DNA of 64,000 bases from Cacajao melanocephalus (taxonomy: Eukaryota > Chordata > Mammalia > Primates > Pitheciidae). The notes under the pieces were generated by a model. It had not been told where the DNA came from. It saw only the letters and a list, made by a program, of their open reading frames with translations, and made no database searches. The first letter of the stretch is position 1; every line of letters begins with the position of its first letter. The stretch lies in the NCBI GenBank assembly GCA_963573385.1, contig CAUYLG010076831.1, positions 62,001-126,000 on the forward strand. Direction: 5' to 3'. Shown piece after piece: positions 11,996 to 25,984 of the stretch. A program made the translations under genes and the position numbers.

Positions 11996-12357
11996 TGTAT
12001 TAGTCTGTTCTCATGCTGCTATGAAGAAATACTCAAGACTGAGTAATATATACAGAAAAGAGGTTTGACTCGAAATTCCACATGGCTGGGGAGGCCTCAG
12101 GAAACTTACAATCATGGCAGATGGCACCTCTTCACAGTGCAGCAGGAGAGGGAACGAGTGTCAGCAGGGGAAATGCCAGACGCTTATAAAACCATCAGAT
12201 CTTGTGAGAACTCACTCATTATCATGAGAATAGCATGAGGAAAACCTCTCACAGGATTCAATTACTCTCTACAGAGTCGCTCACGTGACACGCAAGGATT
12301 ATGGGATTACAATTCAAGATGAGATGTGGATGGGGACACAAAACCAAACCATATCAC
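11996..12357 (-). mobile_element. THE1/MST-type MaLR solo LTR, nested
   Basis: Runs from 'tgtattagtctgttctcatg' to 'ccaaaccatatca', the full reverse-complement LTR. CACGG / CATGG flanks are a 5-bp duplication with one change. It interrupts the MER21-like LTR. Confidence 0.9.
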
Positions 12358-12842
12358 ATGGCTATGATTTATAATAGCAAAAGGATGCAAAGAAAAACCA
12401 GCAAAGGGAAAAGACACATGGAGCAAAGTCTGCAGGAAATAGACACCGGCTGCTAAAAGTCCTCTCCCAGTGGAATCGAACAGACATGCTTTAACTCTTC
12501 CAGCAATGACCAGTGACAACACTTGTAAAATGTTGTCTACCAGAGAAGCTCAGAAGAGACTTGACACCCAGGGCTTTCATCGGAGCTGGTCACATAGGCA
12601 CCCCTGGCCAAGTAGGTACCAAAATTCCAGACTTCCAGAAGGAAAGCAGGTGTTCTGCGTAAACAACACTGTTGGTACAAACAGTGTGGGCACTGTGAGC
12701 CTGTTATCAGCTTTGGAAATGATGGGAACCCCCTCAACGTCCAAGTTCCCTGACACCAGCCAAGGACCAACCTTGCAAGCAGGTCTTTCTAAGGACAGCA
12801 GGCCTTGGGGTTGCTATGTTAAGTGTTTTCTACAGTAAAGGT
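12358..12842 (-). mobile_element. ERVL-like LTR (MER21-like), inner segment
   Basis: Continues after THE1 at 'catggctatgatttataata'. It shares 'cagcaaagggaaaa', 'cagaaggaaagcaggtgtt' and 'aaggaccaaccttgcaa' with 38058-38596. The polyadenylation site is degraded here (TTTATA on the plus strand), unlike the intact TTTATT of the other copy. A 122-codon open frame across it is not a gene. Confidence 0.65.
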
Positions 12843-12924
12843 TATAGGGTTAAAAAATAAAACTACCTCAACAGTGTCTTTTTTGTCACTATTCTCCACT
12901 AAGTGGGGCCATGGCCTGACTTCA

Positions 12925-13258
12925 GTCCTCCCAGGATTCCTATGTTGACATCGTAAACCTCAATATCTCAGAATGTGACTGGGTTTGGAGATAGGCTTTT
13001 TAAAGAGGTAGTTATGTTAGAATGAGGTCATCAGGGTGGACTCTAATCCAATAGGACTGGTATCCTTATGAGAAGAGATTAGGACACAGACACACGCGGG
13101 CAGAAGACTACGCGAAACCACCCAGAGAAGACAAGCCACTACAAGCCTTAGAAGAAACAGCAGTGCAGACATCTTGATCTCAGGATCGTGAGGAAATAAA
13201 TTTCTGTATTTAAGCCCCACAGTCTGTGGTACTTTGTTACGGCAGCTCTAGCAAACCA
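12925..13258 (+). mobile_element. MLT1-type MaLR LTR
   Basis: MLT1 order is seen: 'cctatgttgacatcgtaaac', 'gaggtcatcagggtggac', 'ccttatgagaagagattagg', then 'gaggaaataaatttctgt' and 'ttaagccccacagtctgtgg'. Confidence 0.85.
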
Positions 13259-14003
13259 TCCAAGTTGGCAAAATGGAATCTGAGCTTGAATAACCCACAA
13301 CAGATCGTTATTTATAACTATTGATAATGTGGTCATTTTAAAATAACAATAAATTGTATCTTACTGGATTTCCCCCATACTATACTCACATGCCATGCTG
13401 TAGCTAGAACAAGTTGAGGCAGATGGGTTCAGGGCCCCACCCAAACCCCTTTAGCCAACCCCAGAGGTCACTTCAAACAAATCCTGGATACACCCTCAGC
13501 TTCCTGGGTCTTTCCACCGCAGAACTGTGTGCAGGTGCCTACAGGTGCTGGCCACACCTGAGAGTCAATGTTCCAGAGGTGACCTTCCATTCATGACCTT
13601 CTTGTCAGAGGGAACAGGAGTTGGTGGTTTAATACCTTAGTTTCCTCTTTTCAGCGACGCACTTTGAGTGAGACTCTGAGACGTCCAAACAGAGCTGAGC
13701 CCACGGTGGTAATGTGCTGCCAAATGTCCCCTTTGTTGGTGTTCCTGTCTCCCTGTCACCTCCCTGGCCCTCACATTTCCTCAGATCATTCTCCGTTAAC
13801 TGCCTCTACCCTCCATGCTATGGACAGAATTGAAATAACCCAGGGTTTCTCAATGCCAAATCCAAAAACTGGTTCCAGTATTAATTAGAAAGCATTTCAT
13901 CTTAATATTTTTCCTCGAGTATGTTTGATATATTCTACCCATCCTTCTTTCTAGACTTTACTATCAGTTGCCTCCATTTCCGCCCCTGGTGTGTGCTTAT
14001 GAA
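13259..14003. other. Unassigned intergenic stretch
   Basis: No repeat or gene recognised. Confidence 0.4.
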
Positions 14004-14090
14004 CAGGGTACACTGCTTTGTGGTTAAGCCCGTGAGTTTTGGAATCAGAGATTCTAGGTTCAAATCCCACATCCTCCCCTATAAAATGCC
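14004..14090 (+). mobile_element. MIR fragment
   Basis: 'gtggttaagcccgtgagttt' followed by 'tctaggttcaaatcccac' is the MIR 5' part with its tRNA-like B box (GGTTCAAATCC). Confidence 0.75.
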
Positions 14091-14604
14091 TCTCAGAATT
14101 GATGGAGAACTAGCAGCGTGGCAGCCACCAAGCGAGCACTGAACATTTGTGAGGTTCTGTTATCATACCATGAGCAAGAGGTTCCATTCCAAGCTGCAGG
14201 GAGAGAAGGTGGGATCCTTCCAAACTGCCGTTTACCTCAGTGGCTTTCTCTCTCCAGCACTGCAGGGTAAGAGGCCAAGAAAATGCTGTCCTGAAACCAT
14301 CCTCACTCTTTTCAAGTGTTCTGCAGAGAGCACACTCTGCCTCATTGTCTGCGTTCCACCTGGGGCTGCAAGTCCCAGATGCCACTTTGTAAATATCAAG
14401 TGTCTCCTAATAACAAAACTCAAAACCTGGGAGATCAGGCAGACCACAAGAAGCAGGCTGACAAGCACTTTCTGAACCTCTTCAGTTTATTTATGTCTTC
14501 CAAGGTCTGCTTTTAATTTCAGCCAATGTTCATGTAAAAGCTCTCTCTCCACTGGAGATAATGATGCTTAAAAGATTCATGGTAGATTGGATTCTGTGGG
14601 TGGA
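14091..14604. other. Unassigned intergenic stretch
   Basis: No repeat recognised. Overlapping open frames of 66-108 codons on both strands lack protein-like character. Confidence 0.4.
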
Positions 14605-14720
14605 GCATTCAAAAGAGCAGAGTTTTGAGGGTCAGAGAGACCCTGATGAAAATCCTGACTTTGCCTTTTAATAACTGCTTCCTCTGGTAAGTTTCGTCTC
14701 TTCCTTCAGGCAGAGGTGGC
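14605..14720 (+). mobile_element. MIR fragment
   Basis: 'gggtcagagagaccctgatg', 'aaatcctgactttgcc' and 'ataactgcttcctc' follow the order of MIR. Confidence 0.5.
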
Positions 14721-16700
14721 ACTGCCTTCTTCGTAAGGCTGCAGCCACGATTTCAGCTGGCAACGAAAAGGGCTTTGCTCATCAGCTGGCCTAAAAGACT
14801 GTTTTTATAACAGATAAATCCCACAATTTAGTATTACTCATTTTCAATCTCTTCTACTTTAGCCCTGGAGAAATGTTGCTGAGAGGAACAAAACATCTGA
14901 TTAGACATTATTTCTTTTTTTTAATCGTTCTTTCTCTCTTTATTTCAGACTTTTCACTAATGGGAAAGTGGCCACAAGTATGTTGAACAGAAAAGGAGAG
15001 AGAACAAAGGGTCTCAATAACCCACAAATTAGACCTGCTATTCTAGCTGGGCTGAATTTTGTCCAGCATCAAGCAGACAGACACTCAAAATGAAAAATAT
15101 GCTTTATTTGCAGATGTCAGCAAAGATTTAATTAGAGGCAGCTTTAAAAACTGGGTGATTTGGGTCAAGCAATTTCATTGACACATTAAATAAGACTTAC
15201 AGTTGAATATTATGCCAAAGTTAACCACTTAGAACTACCAATATGTACGAAATCTGGGTAGCTGAGACTGCTGGTATTACCGAGTATCTATTCTCTTCTT
15301 CCACAGCAAGAGAAATTTTAGCTGAGCGTCTGACCTCCCAGAATAATAACTACATTTCTTACCGTCTCTTGGAGATAGGTGTGGTCAAATTATTAAGTTC
15401 CGGAGAAAGAAATGTAAGAGGAAGTGGTGATGCAACATCACAGAGGTGTCCTTAAAGGGAAGCTTCTTTTCCTCCTTTCTGCTGGGTGGGTGGAATGTGG
15501 ATGTGATGGCTTGAACTGGAGCCACCACTCAATGTTTCCTGCTGTTATGAATAATCACAACAGCCCCTGGACCATTTACTCAGGCTTTCACATGAAAAAA
15601 AAATGAATTTCTTTTTTCCGCCACTCATTATTTTAGATTTTCTGTTGCTCACAGCTGATTTTAATCCTAATTCAGTCTGGATGGCATGAATACACAATTG
15701 GCTGTGAAATGTTGAATTTCTTGATTTTTTTTTAAATGCATCAAAATCAGGCATTAAAATGCATTGGCTTGGTTTTCTGTATTTGTTGTTGCTGCTATTA
15801 ACAGAAGTCCTACTTTATAAAGCAACAGGAACTGCCTTGGTTATTGTTTATATGCAATTTGCTTTGCATGTACAAAAATATCATTTATCTTGCCATTTGA
15901 TACTTGGGAGATTTGGGTGTTTAATGGATCTTTATTACCAAAAATTTTTTCCCTCATTGTATACAGATGCTGCTCTTGGACTCTAGCCATCCTTCCTAAC
16001 AAGCAAAAATCCTCAGAAGACATTTCCAGGTTTTTTTTGAGGATGGGGTTGGTGATGGATATCCCCTCTACCTGAAGTCATCAGGTAACCCAATTCTACA
16101 AACACTTTTTTTTTTTTTTTTTGCTATTTGGATAAGGGTTCGATCACCTCATTACTCTGAGTTGTTTTGTTTTATTTATTTTTTGCTTTTTTTGCAACAG
16201 AAACAGAGATCTGAATTGCATGAACAAAATAGAAAAACAAGGAGTGCCTGTGCCTGCCTGTCTTCCCTCTCTTCCTTCCATCCTTTTTCTTTTTTTTTAA
16301 AACTCTCCATTGACTTTGAGTGAAATATCCCTTTGTAAGACTAAGGAAAGAAATGAACTTTTAGGGGGAAGAGGATCCAAATACATAAAACTTTGCATAA
16401 TCTCTCAAGGGCTGGTGGACCCCCCCAGTAGTTTTTTCAGGAACCTTGCATTAAAAACTGGTGTCCTTGACTTTATTGTGGAAAGTTGGAAGCACTCCAG
16501 TTTATAGTCAACCTCAAGCTCTAATACAATTGTCCACTCTCCCTTTGTGATTTGTCAAACACTTGAATCCCATTACTTTCCACTTCGGTTTAAATAGACT
16601 CACTTTTTGAACTTAAGCTTCACTGATATCCATGAAATCACAAATACGGTGTGCAATTTATATTTTTTATAATCTATGTTAAAATACATGGCTATTAACA
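14721..16700. promoter_or_regulatory. Repeat-poor block, possible conserved noncoding element
   Basis: About 2 kb with no transposon recognised, apart from T runs near 16105-16122. It has homeodomain-like TTAATTAG at about 15128 and paired POU-type half sites ATGCAA (15852) and TTGCAT (15864) in inverted arrangement. Enhancer function is inference only. Confidence 0.3.
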
Positions 16701-17524
16701 TAAAAATATGTGCCCATGTACCATTGTTTTAGGTTGAGTTGAGACTGGGACTAGACTACCAAACCATCTATTTGAGTGGTGTTCCCAAGAAGCACCCCCA
16801 GGGGGCTGGGGAAACAAGCTTTTGGAGAGGAAAGTCAGTCCAGGGAGCATTATGGGGTCTGGGGTTGGGTCCCTGGGGACCTCCTGGGAGAGCTGGCGAA
16901 TGAGCCTCAGAGTTTTACCCACCAACTTCCCTTTGTCATTGTTTGAAGGCTGCTCCCATGGAGGTGACCATTAACTCCCTACCACGGCAGGCCTGCTGTG
17001 TAGGTGGGCAAGCCCACTCCTGCAATCTGAGTTGCAGGCATTTGCAGTAAAAAGCCATCAGCACAGTGAGGAACAGGAAGTGCCAAGGTAGTTTGCTCAG
17101 GGCACTAACCACATCTGCTTCAACTACCTAACACTACCTAATGCAGTATATATCCTAATGCATCCCACCATTAGGATATATATGCGGCATGTTGGACAAT
17201 CTTATGCAAATGACCTGAAACCAACGTTGTTTAGCATAAGAGGACGATTTGGTCAGGTGGAGCAGGCACCTAGCTACATATTAGGATTTTTTAATGTCAG
17301 AAAATGTCCCCTCTACAAGTAGATCTCCTTTTGAAACTCCTCCCCCTCCACTTCTTCCTTTCTTCTCAAAGTAAGGTGCTAAAGTCTTTTTGCCGCAAAT
17401 GTTATCTGGGAAGAATAAAATGTTAAGTCATTAGCAGCCAATAGAAGTCATTAGCTTAACAGATGAGATAAAGCTGCAAGGCTCTAGCTAATATTTGTAA
17501 TTATTTATATCACATTTACCTTCC
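16701..17524. other. Unassigned intergenic stretch
   Basis: No repeat or gene recognised. A 76-codon minus-strand frame at 16695-16925 has no recognised domain. Confidence 0.4.
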
Positions 17525-17660
17525 CCCTGAGAGCGTAAATCCCACAGGGACAGAAGCCAAGCCTGTTCTGTTCACGGCCGCATTTACGGAGCTTAACGTT
17601 GTGCCTGGTACAGAGCAGTGCTCAGTCAACATTTACTAAATGAAAGGATTGAGGAATAAA
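17525..17660 (+). mobile_element. L2 3' end
   Basis: 'gtgcctggtacagagcagtg' then 'ctcagtcaacatttactaaa' and 'tgaaaggattgag' form the L2 3' terminus with its degenerate TGAA tail. Confidence 0.75.
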
Positions 17661-18129
17661 TAGAGAGTATGAGATACAGCAGATTCTGATGGAAGAAAAG
17701 CAAAGGGGGAAGAAAAGCTTATACTTCTCTTACACTGGCAGAAATTGTAAGTGGAAGGCAGGCGGGACAGGAGGAAGACATCAAAGAACTTGGCAGAGAG
17801 GCGAGTTAAATCCCACAAAAGTCTTTACCAAAAAATTTGCCTATTTCAACTCAAACACCAAAAAAAATTTAGGAAACAAAATCTTCTATCTTACCTTCAT
17901 GGGGCAAAACATTTCTAAATATTAGAAAATGCTGTTGGAACAACTCAGTGACATTATTTTCATTAAATGTCACAGTCTTGATTCATGTGCTACAACTTTG
18001 TGAACTCTGGAGAAGTCTTAGATGACTAAAAAACATGTGATAAATTAAATTCCTCTACTGATTCCGCCTATATATATTGGGCACTTAAACCACTATGCAG
18101 AGGAGGTGCTGGAGGAGCTCTCAGAGCAG
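17661..18129. other. Unassigned intergenic stretch
   Basis: Nothing recognised. Confidence 0.4.
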
Positions 18130-18300
18130 GCTTCGAATGGGAAACCCTGCAGGTGCTATTTAAAGATAGATTCCCCAATCCTATCCTAAATCTCTGAATT
18201 GGAATCTCCAGGGTTTGGATGTGGAAATCTGAACTGTGTGATTTGGTTGCAGGCAATCATTGCAGGTCAGTCCACCCACATTTGGGAATCCTTGCTACAG
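18130..18300. mobile_element. Possible MER5-like hAT MITE remnant
   Basis: 'ctctgaattggaatctccag' and 'tttgggaatccttgcta' resemble worn MER5/MER20-type MITE text. Weak match. Confidence 0.3.
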
Positions 18301-18966
18301 AGGATGCAAAGGTGCTGCTGCTGCTGTCATTTTCATCAGGGAGTTTGCAATCTCAACTGGAATTTTAAGACATAGATAAAAGGAACAAAATATAAACTAA
18401 GTGACAAGTATGGCAGATCACTGACGCTCTCTCAGGGAGACTTAATCTGGGGAGCCGAACTTGATCTAGACCATGACAGATACACAGATGTATGAAAGGG
18501 AGGCCAGGAGTGGGGGTGAGCGGATTTAGGAAAGAATTTGGTGAACTTCTAAAACTCAACAAGAAGTTTGTTTTCATTATAGTAAGATGATAGACATTGG
18601 AAGAGACCTCTGAGATGCCTGAGCTCCGTTCACAAGGAAGGAAGGGCTCTGAGGGAGAAAGAGAGCAGCACTGAGGACACGCACTGAACTCCTGGGCCAG
18701 GCTCTCCACCCCGCCTCGCTCGCCACCTCCTGTTGGTCTGGCCACAGAGTTCAGAATGTGTTTCTGTTACTCCAAGGGACTGCTTGGCTCATGTCCCGGA
18801 GCATGCACTGCCATATGGGACCAGGTGTCAGGAATGGCCTCCTGGGGGCCAAGCCAACAACAGGGCCAGCTGGCAGCCTTTCTACCTCTCAACAAGGCCC
18901 TGTTTCACTCTGTCCTGTCACTCACAGAGGCTCCGGGGACAACAATGTTGGGGAGGGTGGGAAGAA
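18301..18966. other. Unassigned intergenic stretch
   Basis: No repeat recognised. Open frames of up to 126 codons on both strands are unsupported. Confidence 0.4.
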
Positions 18967-19003
18967 CACACAAACACACACACACACACACACAGACACA
19001 CAC
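18967..19003. repeat. (CA)n microsatellite
   Basis: CA repeats with a few interruptions. They produce HTHTHT tracts in the plus-strand frames. Confidence 0.9.
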
Positions 19004-19633
19004 GTCCTCAGTGAATGAGTAACTGCAGAGACACTGAGACGCCGCCCTTACCCAGGCTGGAATCACATACCAGGGACTTTCTGCCAGAGGCTTCGCATAT
19101 TTGGGCTTGTGACAAACTGCACGTGCTTATCCACATTGACCAGCAAGAGCCTAATGGGCCACCTCTTGAGTGGTGCCAGGCCATCCGGACACACTAGCAG
19201 GGGTCCACCAGTGAGCACTCTGTGTCCTGGCCAATAAGGGCTATTCTTGGAGACAGAAAAGCCACTCAGTCCAACTTGGTGCCTCTGATTTAAGGCATTG
19301 CTGAGGTGGCAGTGGCTGCATTTCTATGAACTGTAAAGACTCAGCCAAATTCTTAAAGTAAGACTTGTATTGAAACATAACATTAAAAAAAAATTGTTCA
19401 CAAATTGTAAGCAAATCATGTAGTCACCCCTCAGAGCAAAGAAATAGAACAATATCAGCATCCTACACTAATTACTAGATGATTTCCAGCACAATTTTAC
19501 TAGTGTTACCTGTTTTTGAAATTTGTCTTAATTAAATCATATTGATACATTATATTTTATCTTCAACATTTATGATATGTGAATGGTTAACAAGAAATTG
19601 TCTGCAAGTTTAAATAACTAAAAGAATAGAAAT
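19004..19633. other. Unassigned intergenic stretch
   Basis: No repeat or gene recognised. The AT-rich end (about 19380-19630) may be an old L1 remnant, but I could not align it. Confidence 0.35.
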
Positions 19634-19771
19634 ACAGTCAATGCCACATCATGATGTTTCAGTCAAGGACAGAGCGCATATACAAGGGTGGTTCCATGAG
19701 ATTAGAATGAAGCTGAAAAATTCCTATTGCCCAGTGACATCATAGCTTTCGTATTTAAAAACAAACAAACA
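19634..19771. mobile_element. Tigger3/4-type transposon, left segment
   Basis: Starts at a terminal inverted repeat 'cagtcaatgccacatcatga' and proceeds to 'gctgaaaaattcctattgcc'. Interrupted by an Alu. Confidence 0.8.
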
Positions 19772-20066
19772 GGCCAGGTGCGGTGGCTCACATCTGTAAT
19801 CCCAGCACTTTGGGAGGCTGAGGTGAGTGGATCACAAGTTCAGGAGTTCAAGACCAGCCTGGCCAAGATGGTGAAACCCCATCTCTACTAAAAATAGAAA
19901 AATTAGTCGGGTGTGGTGGCATGCACCTGTAGTCCCAGCTACTCGGAAGGCGGAGGCAGAGAATTGCTTGAACCCAGAGGCAGAGGTTGCAGTGAGCCCA
20001 GATGGCACCAGTGCACTCCAGCCTGGATGACAGAGTGAGACTCTGTCTCAAAAAAAAAAAAAAAAA
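19772..20066 (+). mobile_element. Alu nested in Tigger
   Basis: Full dimer, S-like, with an A tail of about 17. An unusual 'aacaaacaaac' run directly precedes it. Confidence 0.95.
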
Positions 20067-20437
20067 TTAACTGTAAAACAGCCTCAGGCAGTTTCTTCAG
20101 GAGGTATTCTGGAAGAAAACATTGTTATCACAGGAGATGACAGCTCCAGGCGAGTTATTGCCCCTGAAGGTGTTCCGTTGGGACAAGATGTGGAGGTGAA
20201 AGACAGTGATATTGGTGATCCCTACCCTGTGTAGGCCTAGGCTAATGTGTGTGTTTGTGTCTTCTTTCTTAACAAAGAAGTTGAAAAAGTGAAAAAATAT
20301 TAATAGAAAAAAACTTACAGAATAAGCATATAAAGAAAGAAAATATTTTTGGACAGCTATACAATGTGTTTGTGTTTTACACTAAGTGTTCTTGCAAAAG
20401 AGTCCAAAAATTTAAAGTTTATGAAGTAAAAAAGTTA
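20067..20437. mobile_element. Tigger3/4-type transposon, middle segment
   Basis: 'ctgtaaaacagcctcaggca', 'gagatgacagctcca', 'gacaagatgtggaggtgaaa' and 'tgtaggcctaggctaatgtg' are internal sequences of this autonomous-derived Tigger, but no transposase frame survives. Confidence 0.85.
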
Positions 20438-21880
<1,443 letters not shown>

Positions 21881-22514
21881 AGCTTTCCCCATTTTTAATG
21901 TATCAAAGTGCCAAAAAATTAGAAGCGGCCCAGGCTTCACTTAACTTCTGAAAAAAGGCCCTGCTTTGTGACATCCCCGGAGGTTCTGTTGCCAGGCTCA
22001 GGGGAAGGGCGTGTGCATACAACAGAGCCCCTGAAGATGGAGAAATAAGGAGGCTGGCTGGGAAGGAAGTGACCCCATCCCCTTGCTAACAAGTCCCTGC
22101 CAGTGAGAAGTCACTTTGTAGTCCTTTATTTTTTTTCACGACTATTATAAAAACAAGTTCCTATAGTACTTGGAAAGATACTTACAAATCTTCTTACTTT
22201 TAACGTAATGGGTCATCAGACCTTCGTATTGGCCAAATTCCCTTTATACCTTCAATTTTTGCCCACGTCTCATTGATGTCTAGATACATAACTGCGCTTC
22301 CCTTCTGAAGTGTCACACCACGACACCACCACCTCTGGGGTGTCTTTTTCAATGTGAGTTCTTTAGATCACCTCTTCCAGAGGGTCCTAGGATGGACATT
22401 CCTGACTTACCCCATCTCTCCTGAAGCAGAACCTCTAAAGACGGCATCCACGAACATGCATCTTAGGTTCAACACCTGCAGCTTCTGCATCGCCATATGT
22501 TCCGCCTTGTAAGT
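21881..22514. other. Unassigned intergenic stretch
   Basis: Nothing recognised. Confidence 0.4.
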
Positions 22515-22857
22515 CAGCGGTCTCCAACTTTTTCTGGCACGAGGGACCAGTTTCGTGGAAGACAATTTTTCCATGTTCAAGCTTTGAGGGGTGGTTTTGG
22601 GATGAAACTGCTCTACCTTGGATCATCAAGCATTCCATTCTCATAAGCAGCGCACAGCCTAGATCCCTCGCTTGTGCAGTTCACAAAAGGGTCGGTGCTC
22701 CCATGAGAATCTAATGTCGTTGCTGATCTGACAGGAGGTGGAGCTCAGGAGGCACTGTTCACTAGCCTGCCACTCACCTCCTATTGTGCGGCCGGGTTCC
22801 TTGCAGGCCACAGACCAGTACCTACAGGTCCATAGCATGGAGTTTGGGGACCCCTAT
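22515..22857 (-). mobile_element. MER1-type hAT-Charlie MITE, near complete
   Basis: Both termini are present: 'cagcggtctccaac' and 'tttggggacccct'. Between them are 'ttcgtggaagacaatttttc', 'gatctgacaggaggtggagc' and 'gtgcggccgggttcc'. Non-autonomous. Confidence 0.9.
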
Positions 22858-22994
22858 TTTAAGGAACTGTCTAGATTTCTGCCTTTCTAAAAATACTCAT
22901 TAACATGTTTCAGTAGCATGAGTCCCCAGTCTCCGTGCAGATCCACTGTTGATAGGAAGACCGCATTGGAGCTAATCATGCTCAGAGAAGCAGT
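22858..22994. other. Unassigned short spacer
   Basis: Nothing recognised. Confidence 0.4.
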
Positions 22995-23123
22995 TACATG
23001 TGAGGGTTAAAAGCTTGATGCCTTGTTTAAGATCCAGCTCAGTTACTTCCTGGCAGCGTGTCCTGGAAACTCGACCTCTCTAAGCCTCAGTTTCTCATTT
23101 GTAAAATGGGAAAATGGCAACAC
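22995..23123 (+). mobile_element. MIR, left part
   Basis: 'cgacctctctaagcctcagt' and 'ttgtaaaatgggaaaatg' are the MIR core and its 3' side. Interrupted by an MST LTR and resumed at 23551. Confidence 0.85.
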
Positions 23124-23550
23124 TGCTGTGGTTTGGGTGTCTGTCCCCTTCAAACTTCGTGTTGAAATTGGATCCCCAGTGTTGGAGGTGGGGCCTAACA
23201 GGAGGTGCTCAAGTCACGAGGGCGGATCCTACATGAATAGATTAATGTCCTCCCTCTTAGGTGAGTAAGTTTTCACCCCGCTATTAATAGTTCTTGCAGA
23301 GCTTGTTATTAAAAAAAGCTAAGTACCTCCTCCCCTTTCTCTTGTTTCCACTCTCTCCATGTGATCTCTGTACACACCGGCTCCCTTTTGCCTTCCGCCA
23401 TGAATGGAAGCATTCAGAGGCCCTCACCAGAGGCAGATGCCAATCCTGAACTTTCCAACCATCAGAATAATGAGCCAAATAAACTCTTCTTCTTTATAAA
23501 TTACCAAGCCTCAGATATTCCTCTATAGTAACACAAAACAGACTAAGACA
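23124..23550 (+). mobile_element. MSTA/B-type MaLR solo LTR nested in MIR
   Basis: From 'tgctgtggtttgggtgtctg' to 'acagactaagaca' with AATAAA at 23478. Flanks AACAC / AATAC are a 5-bp duplication with one change. The MIR reads through when the LTR is removed. Confidence 0.92.
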
Positions 23551-23660
23551 AATACCTAACTCATTGTCCTTGTGAGAATTAAATTAACATTCGAGGTGTG
23601 CCTGACACACCATAAACACTCAATAAGTAGTCCCTGTTCTAATCATTATGACTACTCGCA
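23551..23660 (+). mobile_element. MIR, right part
   Basis: 'gtccttgtgagaattaaatt' then 'cataaacactcaataagtag' complete the MIR. Confidence 0.8.
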
Positions 23661-23757
23661 ATTTAAGCTTTTAAAGTAAATATTAAAATTACGCAGTAGC
23701 ACCTGATGTTCAAGCAATGTAACCAGATTTTAAAGTTTTATTAAAAAATGAAATGGT

Positions 23758-24148
<391 letters not shown>

Positions 24149-24264
24149 TCAAGGAAAACAACTTGGCCATAGGTAGCAAGCGCCTTCCAAGTTGTTTTCC
24201 TGGGTATAGGTCTCACACATACATTGTTAAATTGACCCATGGGAATGTCATAATTTTGATGCTA

Positions 24265-24905
24265 CTGTGTCACTTTTATTCAATTTCTTATTGTTCATTT
24301 TTAGGGAAAAAGTACAATTGATTTTTGTATACTGACCCTATATCTTGAAATCTTGCTAAATTCACACACTGTTTAGTCACTTTTTAGAAGATTAGGATTT
24401 TCTTCATATTTGTCATCTTCAAGTAAAGACAGTTTGACTTCTTCCTTTCCGATATATGTGACTTTTACTTCTTTTTCTGGACTTTTAATACTGGATAGGA
24501 CCTCCAGTACCATGTCAAATAGAAATAGCTACTGCCAGCATCCTTGCCCTGTTTCCATTCTCACAGAGAAAGCCTTCAGTCTTTCACTATTAAGTATGAT
24601 GTTCGCTGTAGGTTTTTGTATATGCACATTATCAGGGTAAGGAAACTCTATTGTATTCATAGTTTCTTAAGAGTTTCTTTTTCATGAATGGGTGTTGAAT
24701 TTTGCCAAGTTTTTTTCCTTCATCAATTGTGATATAATATGGCAAGTTATACTGTTTCATTTCCAAAAGTTAAACCAACCTTATATTCCTGGGATAAATT
24801 CACTTCATCATAAGGCATTATTCTTTTCATGCATTGGTGGATTAATCTTGCCAAAAATATTGTGAAGATTTTTGCATCTATGTTCATACAGGAGAAAATG
24901 TGTTT
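24265..24905 (-). mobile_element. L1 ORF2 fragment, antisense
   Basis: Antisense of the L1 reverse-transcriptase region: 'caattgatttttgtatactg', 'gacctccagtaccatgtc', 'attcctgggataaattc', 'gatttttgcatctatgttca'. Decayed. Ends before 24910. Confidence 0.85.
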
Positions 24906-25031
24906 TCATTTTCCAATGTTTTGGAGCTCACATTTTTCTAACCCTAAGGTATTAGAGGATGGAGAGCAAATTGCCCAAGATCAAATTGCATTTTCTCTGT
25001 CAATATCGTCACTGCATGATGCTAGCCATCT
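24906..25031. other. Spacer between L1 and LTR
   Basis: Nothing assigned. Confidence 0.4.
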
Positions 25032-25329
25032 GCTCAGCTTCTGGGGAGGCCTCAGAAAACTTACAATCATGGCCAAAGGTGAAGGGGAAGCAGGCTCATC
25101 TTACATGTCTGGAGCAGAAGGAAGAAAGAGGGGGGAGGTGCTGCACACTTTTAAACAACCAGATTTTGTGAGAACTTGCTCACTATACAGTATCAAGGGG
25201 ATGGTGCTAAACCACTTATGAGAACTCCACTCCCATGATCCCAGTCACCTCCTACAAGCCCCTCATCCAACATTGGGAATTACGATTGAACATGAGATTT
25301 GCATGGGGACATAGATCCAAACCATATCA
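25032..25329 (-). mobile_element. Truncated THE1/MST-type LTR
   Basis: From 'ctggggaggcctcagaaaac' to 'ccaaaccatatca'. The part carrying the polyadenylation signal and U5 is missing, so the copy lost its 3' end. Confidence 0.85.
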
Positions 25330-25640
25330 GTCATTTAATGACAGTCAGCAATGCACAGGATCTTACTCATGAATGTTTTACTCATTATAATAGTACAATA
25401 AATAGTCATCTATTTGGTAAGTTTGCCAATTAGGCATCCCTTACTTATAAATGCATACATTTTCTCTGTTTTATTTCCAAAACCTATCAATGCTAGCTTA
25501 CACTGTGTTTTATGCACTGACAAAATTTTTATATTTAAAAAAATTAATGCCAACAGTGCTTTGTTCTCTACGGTAAGTAGAAAAGTTAAATATACCAAAG
25601 GAAATACAAATCATGAATTAACATTTATGTTAAAATTTTT
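25330..25640. other. Unassigned stretch
   Basis: AT-rich; nothing recognised. Confidence 0.4.
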
Positions 25641-25917
<277 letters not shown>

Positions 25918-25984
25918 TTATATAATAATTTAATATAATATTGGTCAAGATAACACTATGCTGCTTAGAAAGCAGTTTTGCATG

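Noticed and set aside
12470..12838. 122-codon plus-strand frame
   Set aside because: It lies wholly in a MER21-like LTR on the opposite strand.
14004..14090. tRNA gene
   Set aside because: The B-box-like GGTTCAAATCC belongs to a MIR SINE. No acceptor stem or anticodon arm folds.
18365..18745. 126-codon minus-strand frame
   Set aside because: No start context, domain or splice structure supports it. Length is within chance for this window.
24829..25221. 130-codon plus-strand frame
   Set aside because: It crosses antisense L1 and a THE1-type LTR, so it is repeat-derived.
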